DNA of 13,737 nucleotides from Zoogloeaceae bacterium (GCA_031267345.1 JAIRZG010000035.1:1-13737); one strand, 5' to 3'. Counted from the first letter of the stretch, positions 1 to 7,312 are shown. The notes: generated by a model not told the origin, from the sequence alone. Translations and numbers: made by a program.

Positions 1-400
1 CGGTTGAAACGCGCCGGATTGTCGCGTATCGAACGGTTGAAAGATTCCATCCGATGGGTCTGCGCCTTGGTGACGACGTGTTTTTCCGGTACAGGGTTAC
101 GCACGAAAGCCAGTCCATAGCAGGAATTGGCATCGGTACAAAGCATCTCTATCCTGCTTCTCTGCGCCTTGATTTGTTCATACCGGTTCATGGCGGCAGC
201 GATGCCTTCTCCGGTTTCATCCGCAATAACACAACGTTCCCGTCGGCGATAAGCAGTCCAAACGACGGCGCGCCGCTGTTTTTTTTAACGAAGGCATGGA
301 TTTCGTCCCTCTCGATCACATCGGGCAGCTCACGGCCAACCGCTGTCGCGGCCTGACGCATCTGTTCCGCCATCTGGACGCGCGTTTCACCGATCCGTCA
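1..400 (-). pseudogene. Decayed IS1-family transposase fragment, running off the left edge
   Basis: Minus-strand translation gives the catalytic core of an IS1-type DDE transposase, but only by switching frames. One frame (about 373 to 265) reads VGRELPDVIERDEIHAFVKK. After a run of eight A residues (minus strand, about 280 to 288) similarity continues in another frame as RRAVVWTAYRRRERCVIADE. A further one-base shift near 150 to 160 leads to EMLCTDANSCYGLAFVRNPV and then HRMESFNRSIRDNPARFNR at the window edge. The candidate acidic triad is the D of DEI, the D of CTDAN and the E of RMESFN. The shifts and an in-frame stop near 395 argue that it is dead, though the A run could be a programmed slippage site. 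The N-terminal zinc-finger/HTH half is not recognisable, so the right boundary is approximate, and no terminal inverted repeat was found. It lies just downstream of hscB, where hscA is normally found. Family assignment is by remembered motif similarity. Confidence 0.75.
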
Positions 401-516
401 GTTGTAACCAGCTTCAGCCGCCGCAAATCAAACCGCTGATTCCTGACGCGCGCGATGACCCGCGTTGAACGCTGCGGCAGTGTCAAGGCGGGTCAGTCTG
501 ATGGAGGAGATCAGGC

Positions 517-1053
517 TCATGCGAGGTCATCGTCCAGAAAGGCTAGCGCGTTATCGAGGTCGCCGCGCAGTTTTTCGAGGAACATCAATTGCCGGGTGTG
601 TTCGGCGGCGGCCGCAAAATCGTGCTGGTCGTCCAAGAGCGCGGCAAGGGTTTGGTAGCGGTCTTGCAGTTCCAGGGCAAGACGTTGCTGGAGGCGTTCG
701 AGTTCGTGGTGGTCGCCGCCCGCGCGGGCTTCCTGTACCGCTTCGCGCCACTCCATTTGCGCCATCAGGAATTCCGGCTCCATGCAGGCGTTACGCCCGG
801 CTTCTATCGCGTGTCCCGCCAGAGAAAGCAGGTATTGGGCGCGCGCCAGCGGTTTCTTCAGGGTGAGACAGGCTTCATTCGCCCGCGCCGCCATCTGCAT
901 GGACAACCGCCGCGTGCGCTCGTCGGCGCGCGCAAAACGATCCGGATGCACCGCGCCCTGTAACACCAGATAACGCGCCTCCAGTTCCGCCAGATCGATG
1001 CGAAAAACCGGCGCAAGCTGAAACAGGGTGAAGAAATCAGTGGTCAGGTCCAT
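517..1053 (-). CDS. hscB: Fe-S cluster co-chaperone HscB (J-domain protein)
   Basis: Encodes a 178-residue protein, close to the usual HscB length. The N-terminal J domain (about residues 1 to 75) opens with MDLTTDFFTLFQL and carries the HPD signature at residues 36 to 38 (VHPDRF), which stimulates the ATPase of HscA. The C-terminal half is the helical IscU-binding bundle typical of HscB. In the family, HscB delivers IscU to HscA to promote cluster transfer in the cytoplasm. I chose the ATG at 1051-1053. The frame stays open to a TTG at 1095, but the added 14 residues do not look like HscB; no strong ribosome-binding site precedes the ATG. HscB usually follows iscA directly, but here about 3.1 kb of AT-rich restriction-modification DNA separates them. 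The expected next gene, hscA, is replaced in this window by IS1-family debris. Identity is confident. Confidence 0.93.
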   Translation of the reverse strand: MDLTTDFFTLFQLAPVFRIDLAELEARYLVLQGAVHPDRFARADERTRRLSMQMAARANEACLTLKKPLARAQYLLSLAGHAIEAGRNACMEPEFLMAQMEWREAVQEARAGGDHHELERLQQRLALELQDRYQTLAALLDDQHDFAAAAEHTRQLMFLEKLRGDLDNALAFLDDDLA

Positions 1054-1181
1054 GAAAAAAGCATTCAATGTTCCGGAAATGTTGTGGGCTTCCAATCAGC
1101 GTTTACTTCCTGTAAGGTCTCTTGTGTACGAGACAAAGTCCAGCGATGATATACGGGATGCGATCTGACAGAATAGAACGC
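1054..1181. other. Junction between restriction gene and hscB; no gene seen
   Basis: These 128 bases connect the stop of the restriction endonuclease with the start of hscB and hold the left boundary of the foreign block. Base composition changes across it from AT-rich on the right to GC-rich on the left. I see no convincing terminator: a GTCTC/GAGAC inverted repeat (1117-1121 and 1130-1134) has only a 5-bp stem and no U run. Short open stretches on the minus strand reach stops within the spacer but match nothing I recognise. Transcription from the restriction-modification genes may therefore continue into hscB. Confidence 0.5.
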
Positions 1182-2240
1182 TCAACGAATTAGTTTTTTC
1201 AAAACATGATAACGCTGCCAATCATAATTTCCTTTGCTATCCAGAGCATTTTTATTATAAGTTCTTGTTAACGAGTTATTATTGGCAATTTGTTGACGAA
1301 TCGCAATATCGTTCTCTATGAGTTTCTTTTCAGAGAGCAGATTCCATTCCTGTAGTTGTGCAATATATTTTTGAGTATTTCGGTTTGAATTATTTGTAAG
1401 CAATTGGAATTTATCTTGAAATTCAGTTGTAGAGATAGTATTTATAATTTCGATAATTTCTTCCATTGTGTTTTTCCCGCCTGACAGAAAATCCCATAGC
1501 TCACTTGCGATGAGCGTTTCTTCATGACAAAAGAATTTATTCATGTTGATTATAGAGCCAAGGAAGCGAGACTTATTATAACTCGTTGCGGGTTCATTTA
1601 ACGGATTTACTGTTGGATCAAAAGGAAAGCCAATGTAAAAATAGATTTTTTTATTTGGAAATCCATGATATAATGCCGCTTTACCTTCCAGGATTTTTTG
1701 TTTTTCGCCGCGCATCTCCCCTGAATTTGGTTTGACCGATTTCAACTCGATGGCAATGACTGAATCAATATCTTCATAAAACACGTCGGCAGAGAAATCA
1801 ATAGCATTTACCAGCGGAGAATGATCATCATGAAATAATTGGTTGTTTTCGCAGTCCAAGCTGGGGAAATACTTTGAATTACTAAGAGCGGTGATGATTT
1901 GGTTGACAGTATATTTTTGATTTTGTGTTATTTGTAAATTCCCCAGTTTTTTTGATGTATATTCTCGTTTTTCACCATCACACAAATAGTGAGCTATCTT
2001 TTCAAAGAAACTTTGTCCAAGAGTTGTATTTAATCCCTGTAACCAACTACTCAAACTTATGAAGAATGGTATGTCGGAAACTTTGTCTTCAAGTTTATTG
2101 GCAAAAGCATTTAAAAATGCTTCATGAAAAGGCGCGTTCCGGTTATTAGAAGCATCTTTGGGGAAACTTTCAAATCGTGTGACCAAGGTTTTAATCACCT
2201 CGACAGAGATTTTTTCTTTGACTGTGTTATCGATTGACAT
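1182..2240 (-). CDS. TdeIII-like type II restriction endonuclease
   Basis: A 352-residue protein resembling the TdeIII/MjaII restriction endonuclease family. The N-terminal stretch with FESFP (23-27) and NRNAPFHEAFLNAF (33-46) is characteristic of that family. The likely PD-(D/E)XK nuclease core is NAIDFSADVFYEDIDSVIAIELK (about 145 to 167), with an acidic residue at D148 or D152 and the E-x-K pair at E165 and K167, then a conserved-looking SGEMRGEKQKIL segment (173-184). From memory, family members cut GGNCC; the specificity here is inferred, not shown. The gene begins with ATG 41 bases after the stop of the methyltransferase on the same strand, so the two are probably co-transcribed, methyltransferase first. 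No good Shine-Dalgarno site is visible. The gene is AT-rich while the flanking isc genes are GC-rich, which points to horizontal acquisition. The frame is intact. Confidence 0.85.
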   Translation of the reverse strand: MSIDNTVKEKISVEVIKTLVTRFESFPKDASNNRNAPFHEAFLNAFANKLEDKVSDIPFFISLSSWLQGLNTTLGQSFFEKIAHYLCDGEKREYTSKKLGNLQITQNQKYTVNQIITALSNSKYFPSLDCENNQLFHDDHSPLVNAIDFSADVFYEDIDSVIAIELKSVKPNSGEMRGEKQKILEGKAALYHGFPNKKIYFYIGFPFDPTVNPLNEPATSYNKSRFLGSIINMNKFFCHEETLIASELWDFLSGGKNTMEEIIEIINTISTTEFQDKFQLLTNNSNRNTQKYIAQLQEWNLLSEKKLIENDIAIRQQIANNNSLTRTYNKNALDSKGNYDWQRYHVLKKLIR

Positions 2241-2281
2241 GGTTGGCTGGAATGTGATTGTAAAGATGTTCAGAAACGGTT

Positions 2282-3901
2282 TCAGGATTTGTTGTCGCTA
2301 TCTATTTTTGAATCTTTTAGATGGAAAATGGTTTCTGAATATGCGGTTTTGTCTTTTTCTGTTCGGTTTAAAACAGGACGTTTGAATTGGTTAACGATTT
2401 GCATTCCAGATTTTTCGGCGATTGTTGGATACATATTGAACTTGTCATTTGCGACGATAAATACATCGTAATCTTCCATTAGATATTTTTTACAATTATT
2501 CAATACATCCGAAATGCCTTGAATATAATTTTGTTGTGCTTCACGTTTTTGCCCCTTGTGCATCGGCCCAATTTCCAATTCATCTTTTCTGTCAAAGCAA
2601 AATAAATCGTATGCATAGGCATGTTGTTCGTGATAATCGATCAACCCAACGTAAGGTGGCGAGGAAAAAATACCTTTTATTCTTTGGGTTTCGATTAAGT
2701 TTGCAAGAATTTGGTTTCTGGTGCTTACTCGCTCCAGAATATCAATCGTTCTACTATCTCCTGTCAGACAAAGTTGATAGGTATCGGTACGCAATTTGTC
2801 GAATTGTAACAAACGAGCAACGGTATCTTTTGAATATCTATTCCACCATTTCAAAATTGAAAAGAGAGGCTTGCAAATTTTACCGTGTTTGTGACAATAG
2901 TATGTCGTTGTTACTGGCTCTAATAGAGTTGCTAAATCTGCATGAGTTGTCGCTCGACAACTCCTGATTGTACGACTCAGAATGATACTGGCAATTTTCT
3001 TCGTGCGGGTATTCTCAATCTTTTTGATTTCATCAAATACAAAATCAATTTCATCACGGATATGTTGTGAATACCATTTATCCAAAAATGTCTCACTTTT
3101 CCCCTGTCTTAACTTAATATGATAATCTTTTACCAAGCCAGAATATATTGGCAGGAAAAGTTTTTCTTTTTCTTTTCCGTATTCATTTTCATTGATAAGC
3201 TTTTTGTGCAATTTGTATTTGTATTCGGGAGCAGGGAAATACTGTTCATTGAATACATATAATTCCTGCAATAACTTTTCTTCAAATTCGAATATGTTGG
3301 AATGTACGATAAAGCCGTCCAATGCTCTTGTAATACGAGATAATTCATTTTCCAGGTCGGCAATATCGTATTGTGAAACTTTGCAATTTCCAATCAGAGC
3401 GTTGAATGCTGAAACATCGATACCAATGGCGTGCATTCCAAGTTCACAGGCTTGTACCATCATCGTTCCACTTCCCGAAAATGGATCAAGCACAATGTCG
3501 CCTTTTTTGAAATAGGTTTCTTTTTTGAAATTGTCAGTATGACCATCAAGAAAGTACTCAACCAATTGTGGTATAAACTTTCCTTTATATGGATGTAACC
3601 GATGAACATGCTTAGTGGTTTCGGTTTCTTTGTATTGGTCAAATGACAATGCCCAATTTAAATTATTACCAAGCCGCTCTTTGAAATTAATTTCTCTTGA
3701 GCCGTTATAGGATTGGTAATAACTCAATAAATCTACCAGAGAAATTTGCGTCGCCCCGTTTTCTCCTGTTTTTTTTATTCTCCCATATTGGATAAGATAC
3801 GAGATATTCGAAGGCGTTACATTTTTCCCGATATGCTCGGAAGCCCATTCACTCGCCTCTTTTATGGTCATTAATGAGTTCATTGGCATGTTTGTTTGCA
3901 T
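2282..3901 (-). CDS. DNA methyltransferase (SPPY type) with N-terminal HTH domain
   Basis: A 539-residue DNA methyltransferase, the expected protective partner of the adjacent nuclease. Order of parts: a helix-turn-helix-like segment (about 8 to 62, MTIKEASEWA... then NVTPSNISYLIQYGRI); motif X (HRLHPYKGKFIPQLVEYF, about 100-117); the AdoMet-binding motif I DPFSGSGT (139-146); a long middle region, presumably target recognition, with RSCRATTHADLA (313-324) and a possible metal-binding cluster CHKHGKIC (336-343); then catalytic motif IV SPPY (414-417). The X-I-target-IV order fits an alpha-class amino-methyltransferase, and SPPY favours N4-cytosine methylation; both are inferred. The HTH could let the enzyme regulate its own operon in place of a separate controller protein, since none is present. 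Several ATGs lie in frame near the start; the first (3901) is used, and none has a clear ribosome-binding site. A good promoter lies about 60 to 90 bases upstream. AT-rich relative to flanking genes. Confidence 0.88.
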   Translation of the reverse strand: MQTNMPMNSLMTIKEASEWASEHIGKNVTPSNISYLIQYGRIKKTGENGATQISLVDLLSYYQSYNGSREINFKERLGNNLNWALSFDQYKETETTKHVHRLHPYKGKFIPQLVEYFLDGHTDNFKKETYFKKGDIVLDPFSGSGTMMVQACELGMHAIGIDVSAFNALIGNCKVSQYDIADLENELSRITRALDGFIVHSNIFEFEEKLLQELYVFNEQYFPAPEYKYKLHKKLINENEYGKEKEKLFLPIYSGLVKDYHIKLRQGKSETFLDKWYSQHIRDEIDFVFDEIKKIENTRTKKIASIILSRTIRSCRATTHADLATLLEPVTTTYYCHKHGKICKPLFSILKWWNRYSKDTVARLLQFDKLRTDTYQLCLTGDSRTIDILERVSTRNQILANLIETQRIKGIFSSPPYVGLIDYHEQHAYAYDLFCFDRKDELEIGPMHKGQKREAQQNYIQGISDVLNNCKKYLMEDYDVFIVANDKFNMYPTIAEKSGMQIVNQFKRPVLNRTEKDKTAYSETIFHLKDSKIDSDNKS

Positions 3902-3948
3902 AGAAAGCGCGAAGATTCAAGGTACTGCAAGCGCAGAGTCCCAACCTG

Positions 3949-4134
3949 TTAAAGTGTGTGGAGTATATCGAAAGGGTGTGAGCAGTTCAAGCATTTTTTA
4001 GCGACATACAGCATAGTCTCCTTGCGCTGGTCGGCGTAAGGCGGCGAGGTTACGATCAGGTCGACTGAATTTTCCGCGAGCAGTTTCAGTTGTTCCCTGC
4101 TGTCGCCAAGGTAAATGTCATGCTTGGTTGTCAT
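3949..4134 (-). pseudogene. 5' stump of a second DNA methyltransferase
   Basis: The frame codes for 61 residues. The first 40 match the start of a site-specific DNA methyltransferase: a GDSREQL opening followed by NSVDLIVTSPPYADQRKET, where TSPPY is catalytic motif IV at the N-terminus (beta-class order, N4-cytosine or N6-adenine type). After RKET, at about base 4015, the homology ends where such enzymes usually continue YGG, and the frame runs into 21 unrelated residues that overlap the promoter of the next gene. The AdoMet-binding motif and target domain are absent, so it cannot be a working enzyme. It begins 18 bases after the iscA stop and has a passable ribosome-binding site (GGACAGG). 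The intact methyltransferase has its SPPY motif near the C-terminus, so this is a different enzyme and not a duplicate. It probably marks the right boundary of the foreign block. Confidence 0.75.
3962..3990 (-). promoter_or_regulatory. Sigma70-type promoter of the restriction-modification genes
   Basis: On the minus strand there is TTGAAC (3985-3990), a 17-base spacer and TATACT (3962-3967), five of six matches to consensus at each element with ideal spacing. The start point would be near 3955, giving a 5' untranslated stretch of about 55 bases before the methyltransferase ATG at 3901. It sits just inside the AT-rich block, as expected if the pair arrived with its own promoter. It overlaps the tail of the truncated methyltransferase frame. 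Whether the HTH domain of the methyltransferase binds here is unknown. Confidence 0.65.
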
Positions 4135-4152
4135 TGCCTGTCCATGATGGCC

Positions 4153-4476
4153 TCAAACACTGAAACTTTCTCCGCACCCGCATTGATTCTTGATGTTGGG
4201 ATTGTTGAATTTAAAGCCTTCGTTCAGCCCTTCCCGACCGTAATCCAGTTCGGCGCCATCGAGGTAGGGCAGGCTTTTGGCGTCGACAAAAACCTTGACG
4301 CCGTGGCTTTCAAAAACTTCGTCGTCGCCTTCGGCGGCATCCGCGAATTCCAGTTTGTAGGCCATGCCGGAACAGCCGCTGGTGCGGACGCCCAGACGCA
4401 AGCCCAGTCCCTTGCCGCGTTTTTGCAGGAAGGTGGCGACATGTCGCGCCGCCTGCGCTGTCAGCGTGACCGCCAT
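4153..4476 (-). CDS. iscA: Iron-sulfur cluster assembly protein IscA
   Basis: A 107-residue A-type carrier protein, the normal length. The three conserved cysteines are present: C35 in TSGCSGMAY and C99 and C101 in NQCGCGESF near the C-terminus. These bind iron or a cluster that IscA passes to apoproteins, mainly 4Fe-4S targets, in the cytoplasm. The ATG lies 3 bases after the iscU stop, and the GGGGAGG inside the end of iscU serves as a strong ribosome-binding site, so the two are translationally close. Downstream, hscB would normally follow at once; here a truncated methyltransferase and a restriction-modification pair intervene. Confidence 0.96.
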   Translation of the reverse strand: MAVTLTAQAARHVATFLQKRGKGLGLRLGVRTSGCSGMAYKLEFADAAEGDDEVFESHGVKVFVDAKSLPYLDGAELDYGREGLNEGFKFNNPNIKNQCGCGESFSV

Positions 4477-4479
4477 GAC

Positions 4480-4869
4480 TTATGCCTCCCCGCCCTGTTT
4501 TTTGCGGTAATCGGCGACTGCCGCCTTGATGGCGTCTTCGGCCAGAATCGAGCAGTGAATCTTCACTGGCGGTAGCGCCAGTTCTTCGGCAATTTGGGCG
4601 TTTTTGATGTTCAAGGCTTCGTCCACCGTCTTGCCCTTGACCCACTCCGTTACCAGACTGGAAGACGCAATGGCGGAGCCGCAGCCGTATGTCTTGAAGC
4701 GGGCGTCTTCGATGACGCCGTTTTCACCCACCTTGATCTGCAATTTCATCACGTCGCCGCAGGCGGGCGCGCCGACCATGCCGGTGCCGACACCCGCTTC
4801 ATCGGCGTCAAACCCGCCGACGTTGCGCGGGTTTTCGTAGTGGTCGATCACTTTGACGCTGTAACTCAT
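4480..4869 (-). CDS. iscU: Fe-S cluster scaffold protein IscU
   Basis: A 129-residue scaffold on which sulfur from IscS and iron are assembled into a 2Fe-2S cluster. Cluster ligands are all visible: C37 with D39 (APACGDV), C63 (YGCGSAIASSS) and H105-C106 (KIHCSILAEDA). The LPPVK motif recognised by the chaperone HscA is intact at residues 99 to 103, which implies that HscA exists somewhere in the genome although it is not in this window. The start is the ATG at 4867-4869 preceded by a good GAGGAG ribosome-binding site; the frame is open further upstream but overlaps iscS. The gene starts 10 bases after the iscS stop. Confidence 0.97.
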   Translation of the reverse strand: MSYSVKVIDHYENPRNVGGFDADEAGVGTGMVGAPACGDVMKLQIKVGENGVIEDARFKTYGCGSAIASSSLVTEWVKGKTVDEALNIKNAQIAEELALPPVKIHCSILAEDAIKAAVADYRKKQGGEA

Positions 4870-4879
4870 TTTTCTCTCC

Positions 4880-6091
4880 TCAATGCGCGGCCCACTGGAC
4901 CGTATCCAAATCAATGCCCGCCTGCGCCATTTCCCAGAGCGGCGACATGTCGCGCAGCTTGCCGACTTTTTGCCACAACAGTCCGATAGCGTAATCAATT
5001 TCTTCTTCCGTGGTAAAGCGCCCCAACGTGAAGCGGATGGAACTGTGCGCCAGTTCATCCGGTCGTCCTAGGGCGCGCAGCACGTAGGAAGGCTCTAGAC
5101 TGGCGGACGTGCAGGCGGAGCCGGAAGATACCGCCAAGTCTTTCAACGCCATCATCAGGGATTCGCCTTCCACGTAGGCGAAGCTGACATTGAGATTGTG
5201 CGCCACGCGCGCCGTCATGTCGCCATTCACCTGCACCGCTTCCATGCGGGCAATGCCCTGCAACAGCCGGTCGCGCAACTGGCGGACGCGCGTGTTTTCC
5301 GTCGCCATTTCTTCGCGCGCCAGACGAAACGCCTCGCCCATGCCGACAATCTGATGCGTCGCCAATGTGCCGGAGCGAAAGCCGCGTTCGTGTCCGCCGC
5401 CGTGCATTTGCGCTTCCAGCCGCACACGCGGCTTTTTGCGTACATACAACGCGCCTATACCCTTCGGGCCGTAGGTTTTGTGCGCGGAAAAGCTCATCAA
5501 ATCGACATTCAGGGCGGAAAGGTCGATGTCCACCTTGCCGGTAGCCTGCGCCGCGTCGACATGAAAAATGATTCCGCGTTCGTGGCACAGGTCGCCGATC
5601 CCGGCAATCGGCTGGATGACGCCGATTTCGTTATTCACCAGCATCACCGAAACCAGCGCGGTATCGTCGCAGAGCGCCGCCTTGAGGGTCTCCGGATCGA
5701 TCAGGCCGTTTTCCCGCACATCAAGGTAAGTGACGCGAAAGCCCTGACGCTCCAGTTCGCGCAGGGTATCGAGCACCGCCTTGTGTTCGGTCTTGACGCT
5801 GATCAGGTGTCTGCCTTTCGTCTCGCCGTAAAAATGCGCCACGCCCTTGATTGCCAGATTGTCGGATTCTGTCGCGCCGGAAGTCCAGATGATTTCTTTC
5901 GGGTCGGCCTTCACCAGCGCGGCGACTTCGGCGCGGGCTTCTTCCACCGCCGCTTCCGCCGTCCAGCCGAAGCTGTGCGAACGCGAGGCGGGATTGCCGA
6001 AATGCCCGCTGAGGTAAGGGATCATTTTTTTCGCCACCCGCGGGTCGACTGGCGTGGTGGCGGAATAATCCAGATAAATGGGTAAGTGCAT
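4880..6091 (-). CDS. iscS: Cysteine desulfurase IscS
   Basis: A 403-residue PLP-dependent enzyme that converts cysteine to alanine and passes the sulfur to IscU and other acceptors. Length and both ends match the IscS family (start MHLPIYLDYSATTPVDPRV, end LDTVQWAAH). Key residues: H103 (TEHK), the Schiff-base lysine K205 (SFSAHKTYGPKG) and the persulfide cysteine C327 in the mobile loop (SSGSACTSASLEPSYVLRALG). The ATG at 6089-6091 has a GGAG ribosome-binding site about 9 bases upstream; the long open extension upstream lies over the previous gene and is not used. It is the second of two desulfurase genes in a row and is the canonical one, because the loop and C-terminal tail that dock IscU are conserved. 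Confidence 0.97.
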   Translation of the reverse strand: MHLPIYLDYSATTPVDPRVAKKMIPYLSGHFGNPASRSHSFGWTAEAAVEEARAEVAALVKADPKEIIWTSGATESDNLAIKGVAHFYGETKGRHLISVKTEHKAVLDTLRELERQGFRVTYLDVRENGLIDPETLKAALCDDTALVSVMLVNNEIGVIQPIAGIGDLCHERGIIFHVDAAQATGKVDIDLSALNVDLMSFSAHKTYGPKGIGALYVRKKPRVRLEAQMHGGGHERGFRSGTLATHQIVGMGEAFRLAREEMATENTRVRQLRDRLLQGIARMEAVQVNGDMTARVAHNLNVSFAYVEGESLMMALKDLAVSSGSACTSASLEPSYVLRALGRPDELAHSSIRFTLGRFTTEEEIDYAIGLLWQKVGKLRDMSPLWEMAQAGIDLDTVQWAAH

Positions 6092-6135
6092 GTTTTGAGG
6101 CTCCGTTGGTTTTGTTTCATGCGCGATAACGCGCT

Positions 6136-7302
6136 TCAGCGGCGTAACGCCGTCAGGTTTTTCAGGTCGGTCAGCGCAGTTTTTAGCGCAAGAAGAAAGG
6201 CGTCGATCTGCGCTTCGTTCGTCTCCACGCCCAGACTGACGCGCAACGCCCCGCGCGCCAGGGCTTCCGGCACGCCCATCGCCAGCAGCACATGCGAAGG
6301 ATTGGGGTTGACGCTGGAACAAGCCGCGCCGCTGGCGACCGCGAATCCGGCGCGATCCAGCCACGCAAGCAGGGTTTCGCCGTCTATGTCGGCAAAGGCG
6401 AAATAGCTGGTATTGGGCAAACGCGGTGCGTCGATGCCGAAAAGCGTCGCGCCCAGAGGCGCAAGTCCCGCTTCCAGCCGCGCTTGCAGATGGCGCAGTC
6501 GGGCGGGCAGATTATTCAGACGCGATACCGCCAATTCGCAGGCCGCGCCAAAACCGACGATGGCCGCCACGTTTTCCGTGCCGGAACGCAAGCCGCTTTC
6601 CTGCCCGCCACCCGCAATCAGGGGGATGAGATCCAGACGCTTGTCCACCACCAGCGCCGCCGCGCCCTTGGGGCCGTAAATCTTGTGCGCCGAAAGCGTC
6701 AGCGCATGGACGCCCGTCCGGTTCAGGGCGCGAAAATCCAGCGGCTGCTTGCCCAAAACCTGCGCCGCGTCGCTGTGAAACCAGCCGCCGCCCGCCGTCT
6801 GCGCGCGGGCGGCGAATTCCGCGACCTCCTGTATCACGCCGGTCTCATTGTTCGCCAGCATCACCGACCAGAGTCGAGGCTTTTGCGTCAGCGCGGCGTC
6901 GACGCCCGCGCGCGTGACGCGCCCTGCCGCATCGATCGGCAATTCCAGCAGCTTCCAGTTCTGCCGCGCCAGTTGCCGCGCCGCGTTCAGGGCGCAAGGA
7001 TGTTCGATGGCGGAAAAAGCCACCACGCCGCCCGCCAGACCAAAGGCCGCCGCCGCGCCTTTCAAAAACAGGTTGTTGGCCTCACTGCCGCCGCTGACAA
7101 AAATGATTTCCGTCGGCTGCGCGCCCGCCGCCGCCGCCACCTGCTGACGCGCCGTATCCATCGCCTGACGCGCCACGCGCCCATATTCATGACGACTGGA
7201 AGCATTGCCGTAGCGCGTCTTCAGATAAGGCGTCATCGCCTCCAGCACCCGCGTATCCAGCGGCGTGGTGGCGTTGTAGTCGAGATAGACGGGGAGCGAC
7301 AT
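6136..7302 (-). CDS. NifS-like second cysteine desulfurase
   Basis: A 388-residue class V aminotransferase with the full set of desulfurase residues: H101 (IEHP), the PLP-binding aspartate D178 (HSDAAQ), Schiff-base lysine K207 (SAHKIYGPKG), and active cysteine C328 (VASGAACSSVNPNPSHVLL). RSGTENVAAIVGFGAA (239-254) is typical of NifS-type enzymes, where IscS has RSGTLATHQIVG. It lacks the IscS-type C-terminal tail that ends in QWAAH. It lies between iscR and iscS, starting 10 bases after iscR and ending 44 bases before iscS, so it should be under the same control. Possible roles are sulfur supply to the same scaffold or to another acceptor such as thiolated tRNA or a cofactor; the sequence does not decide. 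Start is the ATG at 7300-7302; no strong ribosome-binding site is seen. I give no symbol because nifS would imply nitrogen fixation. Confidence 0.9.
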   Translation of the reverse strand: MSLPVYLDYNATTPLDTRVLEAMTPYLKTRYGNASSRHEYGRVARQAMDTARQQVAAAAGAQPTEIIFVSGGSEANNLFLKGAAAAFGLAGGVVAFSAIEHPCALNAARQLARQNWKLLELPIDAAGRVTRAGVDAALTQKPRLWSVMLANNETGVIQEVAEFAARAQTAGGGWFHSDAAQVLGKQPLDFRALNRTGVHALTLSAHKIYGPKGAAALVVDKRLDLIPLIAGGGQESGLRSGTENVAAIVGFGAACELAVSRLNNLPARLRHLQARLEAGLAPLGATLFGIDAPRLPNTSYFAFADIDGETLLAWLDRAGFAVASGAACSSVNPNPSHVLLAMGVPEALARGALRVSLGVETNEAQIDAFLLALKTALTDLKNLTALRR

Positions 7303-7312
7303 GGACGGATAT

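Noticed and set aside
465..963. Plus-strand open frames across hscB
   Set aside because: They overlap a confident hscB on the minus strand, have no ribosome-binding site and show no recognisable domain.
1117..1134. GTCTC/GAGAC inverted repeat as terminator of the restriction genes
   Set aside because: Only 5 bp of stem, an 8-base loop and no U run on either strand.
1100..4020. Target-site duplication flanking the island (GTCTCTTG near 1117 and GTCTCCTTG near 4007-4016)
   Set aside because: Short and imperfect, with no recombinase gene in the block; chance is a sufficient explanation.
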